A DNA stretch of 17,314 nt from Tessaracoccus flavescens (GTDB lineage Bacteria; Actinomycetota; Actinomycetes; Propionibacteriales; Propionibacteriaceae): contig DYZF01000167.1 in assembly GCA_020741375.1 (NCBI GenBank), positions 1 to 17,314 of the forward strand, given 5' to 3'. The notes beneath the pieces were generated by a model. It saw only the letters and a program-made list of their open reading frames with translations, did not search any database and was not told where the DNA came from. This document shows, in pieces, positions 15,802 to 17,314 of this stretch (its first letter is position 1; every line of letters begins with the position of its first letter). The position numbers and the translations under genes were made by a program.

Positions 15802-17314
15802 TCAGCGGCCGCGTCGACGGCGCGATGCGCCGGTGGACGCCGAGAACTTCGCGGCGCCGCCGGAGTGGTGAGAGAAGTCTGACGAACGGTTCGAGGCGCC
15901 CGCGTCAGCTGGGCGACGCTCGCCGCTACGGCGGCTGTCACCGCGCCCTTCGTCGGCTCGGTGCCGCTCGTGCCGAGGGGCCGGTCCGCTCAGGGAGCGG
16001 TTCTCCGAGCCTCCCGAGCGGCTCTGGCCACCGGAGCGACTCGGGCCGCCGGAGCGCTCCCCGCGGGGGCCGCGGTCGCGATCTGAACGACGCGAGTCGG
16101 GGCGCTGCGCTCCAGCTCCTCCGCCAGTGGCCGAGGCGGAGCGACGACGAGCCCCACCGCCCTGCTTCTGGGTCTGCACGATCGGGGCGACACCGCCGGG
16201 GAAGGCCCGCTCCCCCGGGGCGATCTCCTGCAGCACGGGGTGATGCTGATCGGCGCGGGTGACGGTGGGCTTGACGCCCGCCTTTCGCGTGAGATCGCGC
16301 ACGTCGCCGCGCTGCGCATCGAGCATCAGGGTGACGACGGTGCCTTCGGCGCCTGCACGGGCGGTGCGGCCCGAGCGGTGCGTGTAGGCCTTGTGCTCCA
16401 CCGGCGGGTCGGCGTGGATGACCAAGCCGACATCGTCGACGTGGATGCCACGCGCAGCGACGTCGGTGGCCACCAGCGTCTGGGCGGTGCCCGAGTGGAA
16501 CGCGGCCATCGAGCGCTCACGCGCGTTCTGGCTCATGTTTCCCTGCAGTTCGACGGCGGGAACGCCGGCGGCGTTGAGCTGCTTGGCGAGCTTCTTCGCG
16601 CGGTGCTTGGTGCGGGTGAAGACCACGGAGCGGCCGGGCGCGGCGACCAGATCGATGAGGACTGGCAGGTGCGCGTCGCCCGCGACGTGCAGCACGTGGT
16701 GCTTGAGCGACGGCACGATCGACTGCGGGGAGTCCGCCTCGTGCACCGTCGGCTCGTGCATGTAGCGCTTGACGAGGGTGTCGACCTGCTTGTCGAGCGT
16801 GGCGGAGAACAGCATGCGCTGCCCGCGCTCGGGGGTCTGATCCATCAGGCGACGCACCGACGGGAGGAAGCCCATGTCGGCCATGTGATCGGCCTCGTCG
16901 AGAATGGTGATCTCGACGGCGGCCAGCGAGGCGAAGCCCTGCCCGATGAGATCCTCCAGGCGGCCGGGGCACGCCACGAGGATGTCGACGCCCTTGGTGA
17001 GCGCGGCCACCTGCGGCTTCTGGTTCACGCCGCCGAACACGGTGCGGGAGGTGAGTCCGGTGGCCGCGGCCAGAGGCGCGAGGGATTCGTCGATCTGGAG
17101 GGCGAGCTCGCGGGTCGGCGCGAGGATCAGCGCACGCGGACGCTTGGGTGCGCGGCGGGTGCCGGACGCGACGAGGCGGGCCACCATCGGCAGCAGGAAC
17201 GCGTACGTCTTGCCGGAGCCGGTGCGGCCGCGCCCCAGAACGTCGCGTCCGCTGAGCGAATCGGGCAGCGTCGCCGCCTGGATGGGGGTGGGGGTGGTGA
17301 TGCCGCGCGCGGCG
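15802..17314 (-). CDS. DEAD-box ATP-dependent RNA helicase, N-terminus beyond the window
   Basis: This RNA-remodelling ATPase is of the RhlE/DeaD/CshA kind; 503 residues are visible and the start lies past the right edge. In order there are the Q-motif (GITTPTPIQ), Walker A GRTGSGKT, PTRELALQI, GGVNQKP, PGRLEDL and DEAD in ILDEADHMADMGF. Then come SAT in LFSATLD, VVFTRTKHRAKKL, TDVAARGIHVDDV and HRSGRTARAG. All helicase motifs are intact. After about residue 385 of the visible part comes a disordered tail of about 115 residues rich in Ser, Arg and Gly (RSGGPSRSGGQSRSGG), ending in a basic SRRRRGR. Such tails usually bind RNA non-specifically. The window's only in-frame ATG near this end (17187) lies after Walker A, so it is not the start. 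It converges on the BCCT fragment with seven bases between stops. Confidence 0.93.
   Translation of the reverse strand, partial: AARGITTPTPIQAATLPDSLSGRDVLGRGRTGSGKTYAFLLPMVARLVASGTRRAPKRPRALILAPTRELALQIDESLAPLAAATGLTSRTVFGGVNQKPQVAALTKGVDILVACPGRLEDLIGQGFASLAAVEITILDEADHMADMGFLPSVRRLMDQTPERGQRMLFSATLDKQVDTLVKRYMHEPTVHEADSPQSIVPSLKHHVLHVAGDAHLPVLIDLVAAPGRSVVFTRTKHRAKKLAKQLNAAGVPAVELQGNMSQNARERSMAAFHSGTAQTLVATDVAARGIHVDDVGLVIHADPPVEHKAYTHRSGRTARAGAEGTVVTLMLDAQRGDVRDLTRKAGVKPTVTRADQHHPVLQEIAPGERAFPGGVAPIVQTQKQGGGARRRSASATGGGAGAQRPDSRRSDRDRGPRGERSGGPSRSGGQSRSGGSENRSLSGPAPRHERHRADEGRGDSRRSGERRPADAGASNRSSDFSHHSGGAAKFSASTGASRRRRGR

Noticed and set aside
1..17314. tRNA genes, rRNA, CRISPR arrays, insertion sequences or phage genes
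   Set aside because: No spaced direct repeats, transposase motifs, tRNA-like cloverleaf or rRNA stretches were seen on reading both strands. This was a visual search only.

Overview
The window looks like high-GC chromosomal DNA from an actinobacterium. The evidence is the GC-rich coding style, frequent GTG/TTG starts, a zinc-type (four-cysteine) S14 and a short adenylate kinase. It also has a DUF1707 protein, a CopD-CtaG fusion and proline-rich membrane-anchored proteins. A member of the Propionibacteriales is my guess, but no marker here proves it.

Left part (1-2589): the tail of a YciI-like protein (+) converges on three minus-strand genes. Two are adjacent membrane-anchored zinc metallopeptidase paralogues with HEXXH motifs and an almost identical six-cysteine spacing. 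The third is a small DUF1707 membrane protein.

Centre (2609-9770, all minus): a compact ribosomal-protein (spc) operon, in transcription order rplN, rplX, rplE, rpsN, rpsH, rplF, rplR, rpsE, rpmD, rplO, then secY, adk, map. Many junctions overlap by 1-4 bases, which suggests translational coupling. A perfect 18-bp hairpin and a candidate promoter lie between rplO and secY, so secY-adk-map may be a partly separate transcription unit. rplN is preceded by a candidate promoter and a leader of about 155 nt with several hairpins. The usual neighbours are absent at both ends: no S10-operon genes precede rplN, and no infA/rpmJ/rpsM/rpsK/rpsD/rpoA/rplQ follow map.

Right part (10037-17314): divergent from rplN is a two-gene copper unit. 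It consists of a CopD-CtaG fusion membrane protein (cytochrome oxidase copper delivery) and a CopA-type P1B-ATPase, joined by a GTGA overlap. After it comes a BCCT-family (betaine/choline) transporter that has lost its first three or so membrane helices and is probably a pseudogene. It converges on a minus-strand DEAD-box RNA helicase that runs off the right edge.

Most of the window is conserved housekeeping sequence, and I see no clear undescribed multi-gene system. The points most worth a second look are the structured rplN leader, the tandem six-cysteine peptidases, non-canonical motif residues in the copper ATPase, the decapitated BCCT gene and the isolated position of the spc cluster. 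No tRNA, rRNA, CRISPR array or insertion sequence was recognised.
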